DNA of 64,000 bases from Cinnamomum chago (GCA_038049695.1 CP142453.1:20526001-20590000); one strand, 5' to 3'; shown: positions 1-13,303, numbered from the stretch's first letter. Numbers and translations are program-made. Notes: generated from the sequence alone by a model not told the origin.

Positions 1-28
1 GCCTGCTAACCAAACCAATCCCAACCCG

Positions 29-251
29 GATAATTGCATTATGACCCACCAACCCGACCCGAATCTACACTGCTAATTAAGGGTTCAGGTTGACCCTTTT
101 AACTTCTAGATTGAGTTACATTGACATTCTCAACTTGAAAACTAAGTTGGATAACTATGTAATGTCAACCTTATCCAATCCAAAAGTTAAAATGGTCAAC
201 CTGAATATTTAATTAACGATTTGGGTTGGCAGGTCATAGTGCAATTAGCCG
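29..251. repeat. Long foldback (inverted repeat), MITE-like
   Basis: The two halves of this stretch are imperfect reverse complements. The left arm GGATAATTGCATTATGACC matches the inverse of the right arm GGTCATAGTGCAATTAGCC, and further in GGTTCAGGTTGACCC pairs with GGTCAACCTGAATATT. The centre lies near position 145, and the pairing continues inward through TTACATTGACATT and AATGTCAACC. No clear target duplication was found. It lies downstream of exon 1 of the GIL1-like gene, so probably in its intron. A degenerate foldback DNA transposon is the likeliest origin. Confidence 0.5.
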
Positions 252-1011
252 AATTAGCTGGTTTTCAAGTCAACTCAAGCTAGAAAGCCGAAGAGCAAAA
301 ATAGAGTCGATGCAAACCCAACCAATTTATTAATCAGGTCAAAAATGTCAACCCGAACCCAATTCAAAGATAAGAAAATGGTCAAACTAAACCTCAAATT
401 ATTAGGCCAGAGTTAGCAAATGATTGGGAATTCCCACCTAGTTGGTCCACCAACCATTTCATATGCCCTCATTTGAAAACCATAATTTTCAAAAAGTATT
501 AGACTCTTCAATTTTAAATCTTCCACCTGAAGCTCCCCTGCATGAAAACTAACCTCCAGCTTTAATGCAAGGGGCACCTCTGCATTAACCCAAGAGAATG
601 GGTTTCATGCAGAGAAGTATATGTGGAAAATCTCCCCTCCTCAATATAGTGGGATGTTTGTGTCATTTCTCAATTGGGAACTAATTTATGACCATTACAG
701 GAACCATCCCAAGTCCTGGTTCTCTGCATTAAACACATCTTCTGATTGAAACCAAAATTGATGGATCTTAGACTTAGATCTCAATTCTCAACCTCTCTTT
801 TTTTAAAGGTCAACGGTCAACCTACAAACATTTTACTTTCCAAAAGCCAAAAGGGATACTCACAGTTAGATTAATCAACAAGACCAATTAATGATGGTCC
901 AGATCCTACTCTCCAAGTCATAATTATTCAATCATTTGTAACTATAACTCTAATTGAATTTGATGTTCAAGGAAGCTTTACCCAAAAGAGGAAAAATGAA
1001 AAAAATCATAC

Positions 1012-1639
1012 CTTGACTGATGCTTCTTCCTCTCCGATGCAACTGATGGAGTCCTCCTTTCATCACATCCCTCAGCTTCTCTTTCAGCCCCTCCACCTCC
1101 GCCTCCTTCGCCTTCACCTCTTTCTTCACCTCCTCCAAAGCCGCCTCGTACGGCCCCACCACAGCCACCCCTCTGTACGGATCCAAACGCTTCGTCCCTC
1201 CACCACCACCTCTCCCTTTCCTCCTAAACCTCTCCCTCAAAGTCCCCAGCCTCTTCAGTTCCGCCACCACCGCCACGTCAGCCACACTCATCTTCTCCGG
1301 GTCCCACGGGCAGTGAGCCTCCTGCAGTCTCACATAAGCCCTCTTCACAGATGACACAGCCTCAAACACCTCCTCCATCAGATCCTCCATCTCCCTCACC
1401 CTCTCCTCCTCTTCTCCTTTCAAAACCCTGAAACTAAAACCTTCTTCTTTCTCTTCTACTGCTGTTTCTCTCTCTACTACCCCTTCTTCTCCTTTCTTCT
1501 TCTTCTCTTCCTCTTCATCAAAATGAGTCTCTTCTCTATCTTCTCCAGCTTCGCGGACTTGGGCGAGTGGATGAAGTAAGCAAGAGGAGCTGACAACTCT
1601 GTGCACCACATCGCAGAGATTCGAGACCTTGGTCGCCAT
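1012..1639 (-). CDS. GIL1: GIL1-like protein (DUF641 family), first coding exon, partial gene
   Basis: This is the N-terminal exon of a GRAVITROPIC IN THE LIGHT 1 / IRK-interacting-protein-like gene. Arabidopsis GIL1 is needed for light-induced loss of negative gravitropism in hypocotyls. The 209 codons open with MATKVSNLCDVVHRVVSSSC, the family's usual start. An acidic, Glu/Lys-rich spacer follows (about residues 30-75), then the DUF641 core at about 80-145 with the hallmark AYVRLQEAHCPWDPEKM and VAELKRLGTLRERFRR, a Gly-rich loop, and a predicted coiled coil (YEAALEEVKKEVKAKEAEVE). The frame leaves the family after RRGRSISQ, exactly at a good donor (CAAG/GTATGA, minus strand), so the exon ends at 1012 in phase 1. 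I see no following exon down to position 1, so the C-terminal DUF641 part must lie beyond the left edge. The exon is far more GC-rich than its surroundings. Confidence 0.88.
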
Positions 1640-2766
1640 CTTCCCCCCCTTCTCACCTGGATCTTGATCAAATGAAATAGAAGAAGAGACTGGAGCGAGC
1701 TACACCAATGTACGCGGATCTCGATGCAGCTTTTTTTTAATAGGTGGGTTCAATGTGCTCTTGTTGACTAAAATAGGGGTAGTCCATACTAACCATGCCA
1801 ATGTGGGTTTTATTTTTTCGTTTTATTTTCATTATTTTATTATTATTATTATTTTATTTTATTTTTTACTATCGAAGTGTTTCCAATCCTTTAGGTTGAA
1901 CTAATTGGATTTGTTTGACAACTCTATCCTTAGAGTCAAGTAAAATAAAATCCACATTTCTATAAATAAAAAAATCCCTCCAAAACACTTTAAATCAAAT
2001 TTCCCACAATTTTTTTTCAAAAGGTCAAAAAAGTGTATTTTGTTTTTAGTTGTTTGTGATGGAATCTTTTTTACTATTTTATTGAAAAGTAAAGTTTTAT
2101 TTTTTGTCTTTTAGTGGAAAAATAATGTTATTTTTTTTTTAAAAAATATGGTGGGAAATTTGAATTATATTGTTTTGATGGGTTTTTTTTTTTTTTTTTA
2201 TAAATGGGGCTTTATCTTATTTGACTCTTAGGATGGAGTTGTCAAACAAATTCTATGGCCCTAATGTGATAGCACGAACGGACTCAATTTTTTAATTTAA
2301 GAAAAAAATAGACCGGATTAATACCAAAATCTCTTATTTTTGAAGAGGAGTAACCATGGTCGAAACTGTATTAGAGTTGTTGATGATTGAGAAATAGATG
2401 TTTCAATAGTAGTGAAGTGTTTATTTTATTCTCAACTTTTGAATTGGGTGAAAGATTATGAGGTCGGGAAGTGTGAGAAAGTTGGGACCCTGGGTAATAG
2501 ATAATAATAATAATGGTGTTGGGGCCGAGTGAGTGGAGGGAGCAGTAGCTTTGTAAGATGGGGTGGTGACGTGGGGTACAACTACATGTGGGTAGATGGA
2601 GAAATTAAAGAGGGACTGTCAGCAATTGACCTGGTCTTTTGGTGGAGACTTGGAAAGGAATCTTTCCTTGAAAGGTTGTCATTGTCTCCGACTGTCAATT
2701 GGACCCGCTGTGAGGAAAGTATCCATGTCACGGCTGGTAACACCACGTCACGATGCCAATGTTACT
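1640..2766. other. Intergenic, upstream of the GIL1-like gene
   Basis: AT-rich DNA with long T runs near 1731, 2130 and 2182. It should contain the GIL1-like promoter, but I see no convincing TATA box in the first 100 bases. The stretch 1800-1895 resembles the 3' end of the SINE family listed below. Open frames near 2529-2853 show no family resemblance and are read as chance. Confidence 0.4.
1800..1895 (-). mobile_element. Possible 3' fragment of tRNA-derived SINE family
   Basis: Read on the minus strand, GGATTGGAAACACTTCGATAG followed by an A-rich (TAA)n tail resembles the 3' end of the SINE copy at 13579-13745 (GGTTTGGAAATCCTCCGATAG plus an A-rich tail). Only the 3' part is present and no A or B box is left. 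The match is short, so the call is tentative. Confidence 0.35.
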
Positions 2767-2774
2767 GTCAGACA

Positions 2775-3770
2775 TAGGGCTGCACAAAAAATCCGATATC
2801 ACCGCCAAACCGAAGCGAACCGACCGAACCGGACGGTTCGGATTGGTTTTTAATAGACCGGTTTGGTTAACGGTTTGAAAATCATAAAAACCGCTTACAT
2901 CGGTTGGTTATTGGCTAGAGCCCATGGTTAACCGCTTAAACCGAACCGACCGTATGTAGTAACTTAAGTGTTGCTTTTTTACTATTTTAGTCTTAGGGTT
3001 TCGTTTTTTACTACTTTCAACGTTACATTCCACAACTCCATTCTCACATGAACTCAACCATCAACACTGCCTCAGTACATCTCTTCTAATCTCTCAAATG
3101 ATTTTTGATACTTCATTACAGATGGAGGGGTTACTGTACATGGTGTTTTCCTTCTATCATAATTCCTACCTCGTTTAAATGAAGTTTTTATCAGAAGGCT
3201 GCACTCTTGAGAATGTTAGAAAAGCCAGTAGAGCCTAGCCTTTTGATGGTTGGTTTTGGTCTCACCTAACTAATGTGTTAATAAACCTTCATTTTTGAAA
3301 AAATACAGTGGGTTTTTATATAGATTTCATTTGTGTGTTACTTTTTTTTACATGAACTATTATTCTATTTTAATTTCAAATGGTATCATGTGGAATGAAT
3401 GTTTCACCACAAGGTTTTTTTTTTGTTGCGCTTGTGTTTAGTCCAAACTCTCTTTTTAGAGTAGAATTATTTTTTATAAGCATTTAGTCCAGTATGGAAT
3501 GTTGGATTTTTATGTTTGCACTAAACATTAGAATAAATGCAAATGACGAGGTATCATCATTTTGAAATTCTCAATGTCTGATTTTCAAAAAAATAAAATG
3601 AAAAACAATGGTTAAACCGACCGAACCGAACCGAACCGTTTGGTTTGGTTTGGTTCGGTTTAAGCCCTCTCCATCGGTCGGATCGGATCAGTTAATTAAA
3701 AAACCGACAGGTTAGGTTTGGTTGTTGGTTTTAGTGTTAAACCGATCCGAACCGCCCATGTGCAGCCCTA
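2775..3770. mobile_element. Non-autonomous hAT-superfamily DNA transposon (996 bp)
   Basis: Terminal inverted repeats TAGGGCTGCACA / TGTGCAGCCCTA are flanked by a perfect 8-bp target duplication GTCAGACA (2767-2774 and 3771-3778), which is diagnostic of hAT elements. Both subterminal regions (about 2800-2950 and 3610-3750) carry many direct and inverted copies of ACCGAACC/GGTTCGGT-type motifs; hAT transposases bind such subterminal motifs. The AT-rich interior has no transposase frame, so the element would depend on a transposase made elsewhere. The perfect duplication suggests a fairly recent insertion. Confidence 0.9.
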
Positions 3771-3778
3771 GTCAGACA

Positions 3779-5811
3779 CTTTTCAGTGATGGTGCTCAAT
3801 CCAACAGTTGGGGCACTCCATTCATCTTGAACTGGTTACTCTGTGATGGAGTTCCAAACAATTATTATGCAGTCAATTAGCCATGACAGAGGATTCTACC
3901 TCTCCTAGGGTGTACCTCTAATTTTAGCTTAATAGAAATGGGACCCACCATCCGATACATGATGAAAACGTGATTAATGCTACATCAGCAAAGATACCAC
4001 GTTAGCGCCTAATCACATTTTCAATCATATATTGGGATCCACTCTTATTAAAGTAAAAAATCTAAAAATATGTCCCTATAAAGGATTGGAATTATTCTTG
4101 AATTGTCTAAATTATCTCCATTTAGGTCCATGTCCAAACATGTGTTACATGGTTCCCACCATGGAAGGGGGGTTACGACCCCCAGTATGAGAATACCCAA
4201 CTTGCCAGCCCTACAAAAGGCCCCCAAAAAATAGGCCAATCATTTTTTTAATAGAAGCCTGAGGGCCACCATTGGATAAGATTGTTGAGAGCACATCAAT
4301 TTTAGGCCTGAAAGTACTATGTACTCCCCTGCCCAGCCTCATAATTGTATTATGCAGACATTGTGAACTTATTTGAGCATATATGTGGGTATTTAAGAAT
4401 TAAGAGCATCATTCGTATGTAATTCTCATGTGATATTTTATATTAATTCTTTTATTTGATTTTTATGTGATTCTCAAATGATTCTTATTTAACTTTTATG
4501 AAAATAAGCCATGTAAGATATCTACTTGATTCTTTCATGGGTTTCTAATAGCATGAGATTACTTCTCTTTAGTTATTGGATATGATATTTAGCCTAATAT
4601 TCATATTCAACTCTAATGGCTTGCCTCTTGTATGGGCTACAGCCTAGAAAAGAAGTGTTAATGGTATGCTATAAAGGAAATTATAAGATGATTGTTTTTA
4701 TTTTGTTATATATGAAAACTATTCGTTTATTCAATATTTGATTCATAAGAAGTTAATGCAATGCATTATGGCTAAAAGATAAAATTCACTAATACCATCA
4801 CATGGCCTATCTTCTCTTGGATGGTGAATGATTGCATAAATTAGATTGTTTTCTTGTTGCATTGTATTGACCGTCTCAAGCTCAAATATAGGGGGTGTTA
4901 CGGTAGCCTATGAGGGCTATGAAAAGGTTTAGATCATATGTATAGACCCTTCAAGGGCATTTACTCCTCTTGGATCCCAAATCATGATATAAGCCATTTA
5001 ATATTTTTGTATTAATAGCAAACATCAAGAATTATATTTTCATAACTTGATTCATCATAAACTTTCAGGAATATGCGAGAATGTAAAAAAAAAAAAAAAA
5101 ACATATAAATCTGAAACGTACGGTTGGATATACTCATTTATTCATGTAAAAATGATGATTTTGACAAATAGAATAAGATGTGTATTTCATTTTTACTTTT
5201 TTTTACTTTATTTTTTTAATGTATTGAGAGGACCTTGACCCACTCATTCCCACCCCCTAAAGCTTCTAATACCATTTTGCTAATCCTTTTACAATTTGAA
5301 AGGGACAAATTGATGGAATAAAGAATTTCAACTTTAAAACTATTTGATATTCCTATCACTTCTTATAATTAGCCAAAATTTAAGGATCATTCTGAAGTAT
5401 TTTATTGTTTTTAGACAATACATAGCTTGGTCTTGAATGTGAAACTCTCCATCTAAAGTTGACACTGAAATCGAAATAAACAATATGAAGGATAGAAATG
5501 CAATGCAGACTGGGCTTGTTTGGGCTTGGGCGTAGGCATGAATTCTAAAGATCAAAAGAAATTCAGGGTGGGCTTGGGATTGAGCCTCTGGCACTGAGTT
5601 GGGCCTAGATACAGGATACATGAAAGTGAAACATTTAGATTATTATTACGGTAATCTTAACCTTTAAGATGGGATATCGATGAGCCATTGGATGCATCCA
5701 ACAGCTGAGATTAGGATCTCTTAATAATATATGTAGGAGGATTTACAGTTTCAGTCACAAGATCTCCCACCTTCTCTAGCATCTTTCTCTCATTCCATCT
5801 GGGCTGAGAAG

Positions 5812-5870
<59 letters not shown>

Positions 5871-8800
5871 CCTCCCTATTCTCATATCTTCTCTTTCTAA
5901 AATCCCTCTCTCACATCTGCTACTTGCTTTGTATTTGTATCAAAAGAAACATTTGGGCACTAACCCAGGCTTGGAAACTGGCGGTTGCACCCGTTGGACC
6001 TCAGTCCACATTTAAAACCGTAATGAAAACTCTGGCTCTGTTTTGGAAATTCATGTAAAAATTCTAGTTTTGGTCCCAAAACTTAATTATGTGTTTTGGT
6101 CCGCACCCCTCAAACGAAAATCCTGGATCCACCAGCTAGAAATATGGCTTTTATGCAAGCTAGGGATTGAGCTTGGTTGACCTGCACGCAATTGGGCTGA
6201 GCTCGGACAATGTCAATACCAAGCCCGGGCCGTCAAGTTTCACCGATTTTTCAACTGAAATTATTTGGGCCCAGTGGCATAGTAAAAATGCTGAACGGGT
6301 CCACTTGTTTTTCACACTCTTCCATCCAATGTATGCAGGCAGTAGCGCAACTTGATTCTGACCAAGGTGTATTCACCATTAGATAAGATGACCCTAGATT
6401 TACCCTGCATGCTAAATCTTTGGAACCCATAATAATATATGCATCAAATCAGGGGTTGTGGCCCCAAGTGGGCCCCTAATGGTCCTACATCCCTTTTTCA
6501 CGCTGCAGCCTTCTAAGTCAAGAAATTCTTATGAGCCTTAAACAATCTGCGATGGACCTGGTTAATGAATTTTAACATGAGACATGGGCCCCATCCTATG
6601 TAATCCAGATGAATATTTTTGTTCGGGCCTGGCCAACAGAATTAAAAGGCTTTCCAGGCTAGGCCCAAAGCACATCACAGCTAAAAAGCATAAGATGGAA
6701 GGCACGTAGGTAAAGAAGATGGTCTGAGGATCTATCTGAAAGAGTTGCACATGGGGCCCACCTCAAGGCAAGAAAATGAAAGAGGCAAGGGGATATGTTT
6801 GGATTCAGATGTGCTGCTTTTGCCATATCCATTTGATCAAACAATTTTAACCCCTAAATTTAGATTCATCATCATCATCATCAAAGCCTCGTCCGAATTA
6901 TATTAGGAACCCCTAATTTTGAATTGGGATCCTCTGAGTGGCCTCACGCATGGTAATCATGAGTGGACCCTCAGGGTCCACCATTGCCACATCGCAACAG
7001 GCAGCCCCTTCTCGAATACATGGCAAGCTGCCCGCAGTGACATGGCTGACTGTGAATGGTCCACTCATTGTCACTATCATTTACTATCCACATCTATTAT
7101 GTAAAGTTTAATGGTTATTAATAGTTTGTTAAGTATCAAAATAGGGCAAGTTGTCATTCGTGACGTGTAGGGTTTTGGGTGTTTTCTTTTTTTGGGTAAA
7201 ATGTATAGTGGGAGTACTAAAATCACTGAATTGACCATATATAGGTAGGCCACCTCTTTGAAAACAAAAAAAAATTACCAAAATAAGAGGGACATTATGA
7301 GGAGTTTGCTATCTTTTATATCCTCTCCTGCCCCCACCTGCCTCTGTTGAGCACATGCGCTCACCTTATGAACTTCCTTGTGTGGCCCACCTAAGGGTGG
7401 GACCATGGGGCTTGTGTATGATGATGGAGACTTGGATCATCATCCTAACTGCTTGGTCAAAAACTCATAAGTTTTCATTGTTCAAAACACGTGCAAAGTT
7501 GATCCAGTGGATCAACCCATATGGACGGTACCAAATCCAAATATGTGACTATCACCCGAAAAGGGGTTGGGGTTGGGGTTGTTGTTCCTGTTTTATGGTT
7601 CACTTACATAGGCCATAAAGTGGGCCCGACTTGGTATTAATTTGCGCACAGTAAGCTCACAATAAGGTGAGCTCATGTTCTCGTTGAAGGGTTTTTACTT
7701 ATTAATGATGCATATTCAAGAGTTCTGTGTGTTTTGCAAATGGTAAAGTAAAAGATATGGTAAACTAATTTTAGTTAGCAAGAAATTATATTTATCTTAT
7801 TTGTGGTTGGTCAAAACAAGTGGAAAAGTAACGTTTTAGCAAAAAGATATTTACTTTTACTTTATTAGACCCTTAAACATTTTACCTTATAAAAGACTAG
7901 TGGTTACCTCACCACTTGTTAATTTTTCATCTCACCCTACCTTACTTTATAATCTCGTGAAAACAAGTACATTTTTTATCTAAAAGCATACTTCACATTT
8001 GCTTAATCATTACCTTACACATATATTTAGAACCTTTACTTTACTAGTAGAGAAACAAACATGAAGGGTGACACTCAAAGATTCCCCAAAAGATATGGCA
8101 ATAAATTCATCATGGGCCCTAACTTTCAATTCAAAGTGCTAAAGATCACTGTCCAACTTTTCTGTATTTATAGAAGGAAACTTAACTCCAAGGGATAGTT
8201 CAATTGGCCTAGGAGGAAACTTTATTTCAATCAAATTTATTCTCACCGTCAAATTGCTTAGGTATATATGAAGCGCGGAACTCGGAATTTTCTTATATCA
8301 ATTATATATTTTATCACATAAAATGGAAGGTTAGGAGTTCATCGAATCCAATTTGGACAGGTCCACATCCTTGAATAGTCGGGCCCCTTATAAAAACCCA
8401 CTCCTCCATGCAATTTTTAAATCATCTCAAAGTCCAAACCAATCCAAACACAACATGGCCAAACACATCCCCATTTGCAAGGGCGGAACAGGAATTTTTT
8501 GTTAGAATTGGTGGGGGGCAAAGTAAAATCTTTTCACCTACTATGTGCACTTCATGGGAGCACTCAGCCACACCTTCTTCAAATGTGGAGCCCTTTCCTT
8601 GCAGTATAAAAATATTCATTTGTCAACCTAGAAATTCAAAGCCCAAAGCAGCCTATCAATTTGAAGGTAGAACTTTGAAGGAAAAGCAATATTACCTTAT
8701 TCACAGATAGTTTAAGATCATGTAAGGCTGGGAACATGAGAAATTCATATGGGTTCTTAATAGGGCCACTTAAGAAAAACCTAGGACATCTCAAAATAGC

Positions 8801-9050
8801 CGAGACCCTTGTAAAATCTCATTCAAATAGGATTTCGGTCCCCTATCAGATTGATTACTTACAAAAGATTGTAAAGTACAAAGTATCATGATAATTTTGT
8901 GAATTTTGTAGATCTTAGCTTGATGGTGGGCCACCTTTTATTAGATAGAAATATCGTCATAGCTTATAAGAAAAGAGTGGTCACATAGTTAAAGCATTTT
9001 AGATCTTCACAAGTATGCCCCACTAAGGAACCTCACAAGTCACAATAGAT
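3779..9050. other. Intergenic stretch without recognisable genes
   Basis: AT-rich non-coding DNA. Short open frames (for example near 5340, 6167, 7355 and 8408) show no domain, no codon bias and no splice logic that I can recognise. The phrase near 8478-8520 (a GCGGAACAGGAATTTTTTG-like stretch followed by a G run) resembles a common degenerate plant repeat. No RNA gene was seen. Confidence 0.4.
5813..5868. repeat. (CT)n microsatellite
   Basis: An uninterrupted CT dinucleotide run of about 56 bases in intergenic DNA. Shorter runs of the same kind occur at 15416-15437 (CT), 28804-28832 (GA) and 61501-61527 (CT). Confidence 0.95.
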
Positions 9051-9079
9051 AAGGTTTGTACAATGGAGAAGAAAGAAGA

Positions 9080-9300
9080 ACTCAATCGCAATATATAAGG
9101 TTCCCGCTCAGGGTCGACATCGACCTTCAACATATAAAAAAAGCGTTGATATCGACCCTCGAAAAAATTATAAAAGAAAAAGGGTTTTCGGGCGAATTAC
9201 CCTATTTGGAGCATGTTTGGCTAATCTGTTCAATTCGGTGGTCACATTAAGTGCTTTTCGAGATAAAATCCTCAAAAAAATAAAAATAAAAAGTAAGTGA
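9080..9300. repeat. Diverged sequence related to the right half of the element at 22585-23441
   Basis: Several short blocks occur in the same order as in the right end of the Mutator-like element: a GGTCGACATCGACC / ATCGACCCT stretch, an A-rich spacer, a TTTTCGGGCGAA stretch, a TATTTGGAGCA stretch, GGTGGTCAC, and finally GATAAAATCCTC. No second terminus or target duplication was found. It may be a truncated older relative. Confidence 0.4.
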
Positions 9301-12089
9301 AAAAGGCAAGAAAGTACAAGAGCATAGTTTGTTACAATGAGTCCTTGTGTGTATTTTCCATTTACACAGTACTGGATTGTGCTTGATATTTCACTGATCT
9401 CTTACATCCAATAAAATACTCATAACATACTTGAACAATATCTATGAGATTGACTTCACACACACATGTATTATCACAGCAACTACAACACACCGTCATA
9501 TAGAATACTCAGGGCATTTCAAGAGTCAGTTTATTCCATATTTCAATATAACAAACAAAGTCTCTAAAATGACATTTCACTAAACAAAGGTTAGATTTAG
9601 GATGAACTTTTATAATTTCAAGATACACTTTTAACTTCCACACCTTTCCAATTTCAAGAAATTGCTCTTAGACGCTTTAAATATTAAAATTAATTTTTAA
9701 AAAAAGACACCAATATAACTATCCTTTCATTTAATATTCTATTTACATCGGAATTGACGATCCTTATGCAGATTTGAACACTTGAGTCTTTTTGCTGTAT
9801 CCTTTGATATGGACTTCATAGAAATTCTTCATCCCCAATTTTGAGGCTTTCAACTTGTTGACTTCTTCTTTTAAAAATATTGCATCTTTTTAATATCTCT
9901 TACTTGGTTTTTATCATCGCTTATGTTTACATCAATAACTTTGTTTACTTCAAAATTTTAAAGAAGTTTCGATGCATGAGATCCTACATTTTTTTCTGCC
10001 TTATTCTTTAATAGCTTAATATTAATTTAGTGAAGATTGAACTATTGTAATCATGAAGTGTGGCTCTTAATTGGATCCAATTTTCTGATAAGCATACACA
10101 AGAGCAAGACATTCAAGCTTTGTTATTCTCTTTTCCAATTCAGTTTTGAAAGAGACTTTTACGATCATCTTTTTTTTTTTTTAAATTAATGAATAAATCT
10201 AATCAAGAGAAGAATCGTGCATGTTCTCTTGATGATAAATTTGTAAAGATGCATAAATCAATCAAGAGAAGAGATTTGTTCTCTTGATGATAACTTCCTA
10301 TTCTTCCTTCTAGCCTTTTAGCTTTCATAAATGCATAAAAACCAAGCTACCTAAACCAAAACACCCCCGACCCAAAAAAAAAAAAAACTCAAGGGCAGAC
10401 ACAGGCAAAACATAAGCAATGGGTTGCTTCAAAAAGTTCAATAAAAATTGAAGCTACACCCTCGAAAATCACAAGAAAATTCTTGCTTTGCCCCAAAACG
10501 AAACTACCTAATAAGATTAGCACCCATCAAACGGAAATCATGAGTCCACCACTTCAAGCATTGTATCCAAGTCATCACAATCTCCACTGCACCAAGGATT
10601 AATCCATAATTATTTCCGGCAAGGAGAGTTGCCTCACCAACTAAGCCAATGCTGGATAGGCTACATTGGCATTTCTCATAAAAAAGAATTATACATAGAC
10701 ATATTAATAACATACTATACGATCAGTGGATAACTTCCTGGGAGTAGAAGGATTCTCAAGATCATATAGCCCGACAGTGGTGACAGTCCGATTACATATT
10801 TATCAGGATCCGGATCCTCTCAATCCATGGACAAGACAAGTCATGGAATTCGTGTTCCTCTCAATCACGTTTCAAAGCCATATTGGGAGGGGCTCTGCTT
10901 TGCTAGTTGCTATTGCTACTATACATTTTTATTGCAAGCATCTTGTAGTACGTACCCTTGTTATAACCATAGTTGATAGTACTATACATTTCATGAAAGC
11001 AAAGTCATCACATCAGGTACCAGTGCCGTTAACAATTGTACCAAAAGGCCTTAGGCCCCCCACCTTCCAGCCTATGTCTCCTTCTGATTTCTGCTCCCAT
11101 GCCGTTTGCTTGCCTCTTATAATTAGACGGCCCTTCACAAATACTCACGTGGTATGTTATACTATGTTTTCTTTTTCTATATTTTGTTGAGGAAGGTTTA
11201 CAAGAAATTAAATTTGTGCAAGATTTTGTAATTTATATAAAGCTGGAATGGAAATTAAACTGGTGTAAAGTTTAGTAGTTCACTCCAAACCTTTAATTAA
11301 AAGTTTTTTTTTTCACTTTTTTCTTTGAGGTTTGAAGTAAAAACTTAAATGTCAACCTCTCATGCTAAGATTATCCACCTAATGATTACAAACAAAGGAG
11401 GGTTTTTTACGAATTTTTGAGATTGTTGGATTTAGTTCAAAAGGTCCACTGGGCCTTCTTGAGTGGTTTACTTGGAGCCCAACTCAGTTAGGGCTAGTTT
11501 CTTATAAAAACTCGCTAATGTTATTCTTTGTAAGAAAACAAGAAAAGACCCGAACTCATTTACTTAGCGGATCCTAAATAAGGACTTAAATCCGATTTTT
11601 AACAGGACGGGACCTCCAAATAGTCAGAGAATTAGGGATCCATTTACATCTATAATATCAGATCAATTGCAGCGGATTCCACCGTATGATTGAGCATTAT
11701 AATGAAAATTTCCATAAAATTAACACCACATTCTTAGCAATGCTACTTCAGCGTCCAATCATATCTCCATCATGATGATCAATCAGTCGGTGAGACTTAC
11801 TCCTTTTAAACCAAAACTTGAGAATATATCATTGGAGAAGAAGATGTGAATTACTATAAACAATTGGATGATCTATATAGGCCCCATAATTGAGTAGTTC
11901 TAGAAAAGCGTGCAATAGCTGCAACAACGGATCCGGCCGAATGAGTTGGATGTGGGCATTACCTAAATAGAACTTTCGGCAGGTAGCCCACATCATGGTA
12001 CATTCAAGTGGGCGTTCCTTTCACACTGCATGCCCCCGTGTTAATCAAACAAGCGATCAGATTATGTTTTTAACTTGGTGAGAGAACAA
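9301..12089. other. Intergenic stretch without recognisable genes
   Basis: AT-rich non-coding DNA. A diverged tandem repeat of about 60 bases lies near 10192-10292 (AATCAAGAGAAGA... TTCTCTTGATGATAA twice). An open frame of 154 codons at 10726-11190 is the longest here, but I recognise no domain in it and the reading frame shows no coding character, so it is not called a gene. Confidence 0.35.
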
Positions 12090-13010
12090 GGTAAAGTATC
12101 TTCAGTGGTTAGAATTACAGATGAGGTTTCCATTTTAAGGGCTAACAGCTAGTCTCCTGGTACACCACCAGGAAGAATCCTCTATTTAGAGGATTCACTC
12201 GCTCTTCTGAATGCAACATATCCTCAAGAAGGGTTTCTTAATAAAGTTTTAGGTTTGGTAAACAAAAGGATTCCCACCACCACCATCTGATGATTTGTGG
12301 TCCAATAGCTATTGGTTTTCTGTGATTTTATCAAAATCCATGAAAAATCAAGGGCTGAGTTTTCATCCCATAATTGTCCTTGGCTCTTTAAAGAATTTGA
12401 ACGGTTTGGGTTTTTCAAATGGGGCCCACAAGAATAGAAAATTAGTACTTTGGAGTATGTACTTATTTGCAAATATCTCAAAATTTATAGCGGATCAACC
12501 ACTGAAATTTGTCATGATAGCCGTTTTGGACATGCCAATCATGATTAATGGTTTAGATCTTGATCGTGGGATGCATTCAGTAGGATTCCAAAGCAAGAGA
12601 GGGTAACCAATATGAGTTACTGGTGTAGGTACTGTAGGAAGTAGTTGCAGGGTCCTCTGCCAGGTGAGATGAAAGTATCTTCAACGGCTGCTACTTTTTT
12701 CCCATTTTTCTCACTATCCATGACGAATCACGTGTAAAACTTGTCCCTATACCTATTTTAGGCCTTATGAAGAGATTGAACGGTTCATATTTTACAAACT
12801 GGCCTACAAATGTCTAGAATCATGATCCAACGGTTAGGAGCTTTTTGAAGATATCTTAAACATATGATATATCAACTGTTGATATTAGATTTCCTAGCCA
12901 ATTTAAACATTCTAAGCGTGACTAAAGGTTCTGATCGTGATTATGGAACCCATAATGTAGGTTTCCAAAGGCAAAAGCGATATCTTTATACCGTTCAAAA
13001 TTACTGTAGC
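12090..13010. repeat. Two diverged tandem copies of a roughly 450-bp sequence
   Basis: The stretches 12090-12640 and about 12665-13010 share blocks in the same order: AAAGTATCTTCA; a block containing ATCCATGA-AAATCA; GAACGGTT with a T-rich run and then ACAA; GATCGTG with TTCCAAAG...AAAGCGA or AAGCAAGAGA. The second copy is shorter. No frame is conserved between the copies, so this looks like an old duplication of non-coding or transposon-derived DNA. Confidence 0.45.
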
Positions 13011-13303
13011 TCAACTTTCTCTCCATGCTTTGGTTTTCCAAATTGGACGTGGACGTGGAGAGGTCCTACCCGACCCACCAAAATAATTGCAGGCGTACGT
13101 AGAAGGGAAAAGTCATTAGAATCCAAATGTCCTACTTTTCAAACGTCGAACATCCACAGAAGAGAAGTGTGGAGGAGCCAAAGGAAGACGTGGATGTTTA
13201 GCAAACATGCAATTTCTTCGGATGCCAAGGTATGAGAAAGTATGGAGTCTTTATCTCCTAGCTTAAAATGTCCGATCAAGTTCATATATTTTGTAGAGGG
13301 AGA

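Noticed and set aside
1013..1354. 113-codon plus-strand frame
   Set aside because: It is the opposite-strand shadow of the GIL1-like exon, made long by that exon's GC-rich codons.
10726..11190. 154-codon open frame on the plus strand
   Set aside because: No recognisable domain, composition like its non-coding surroundings, and no TATA or splice logic that supports a gene.
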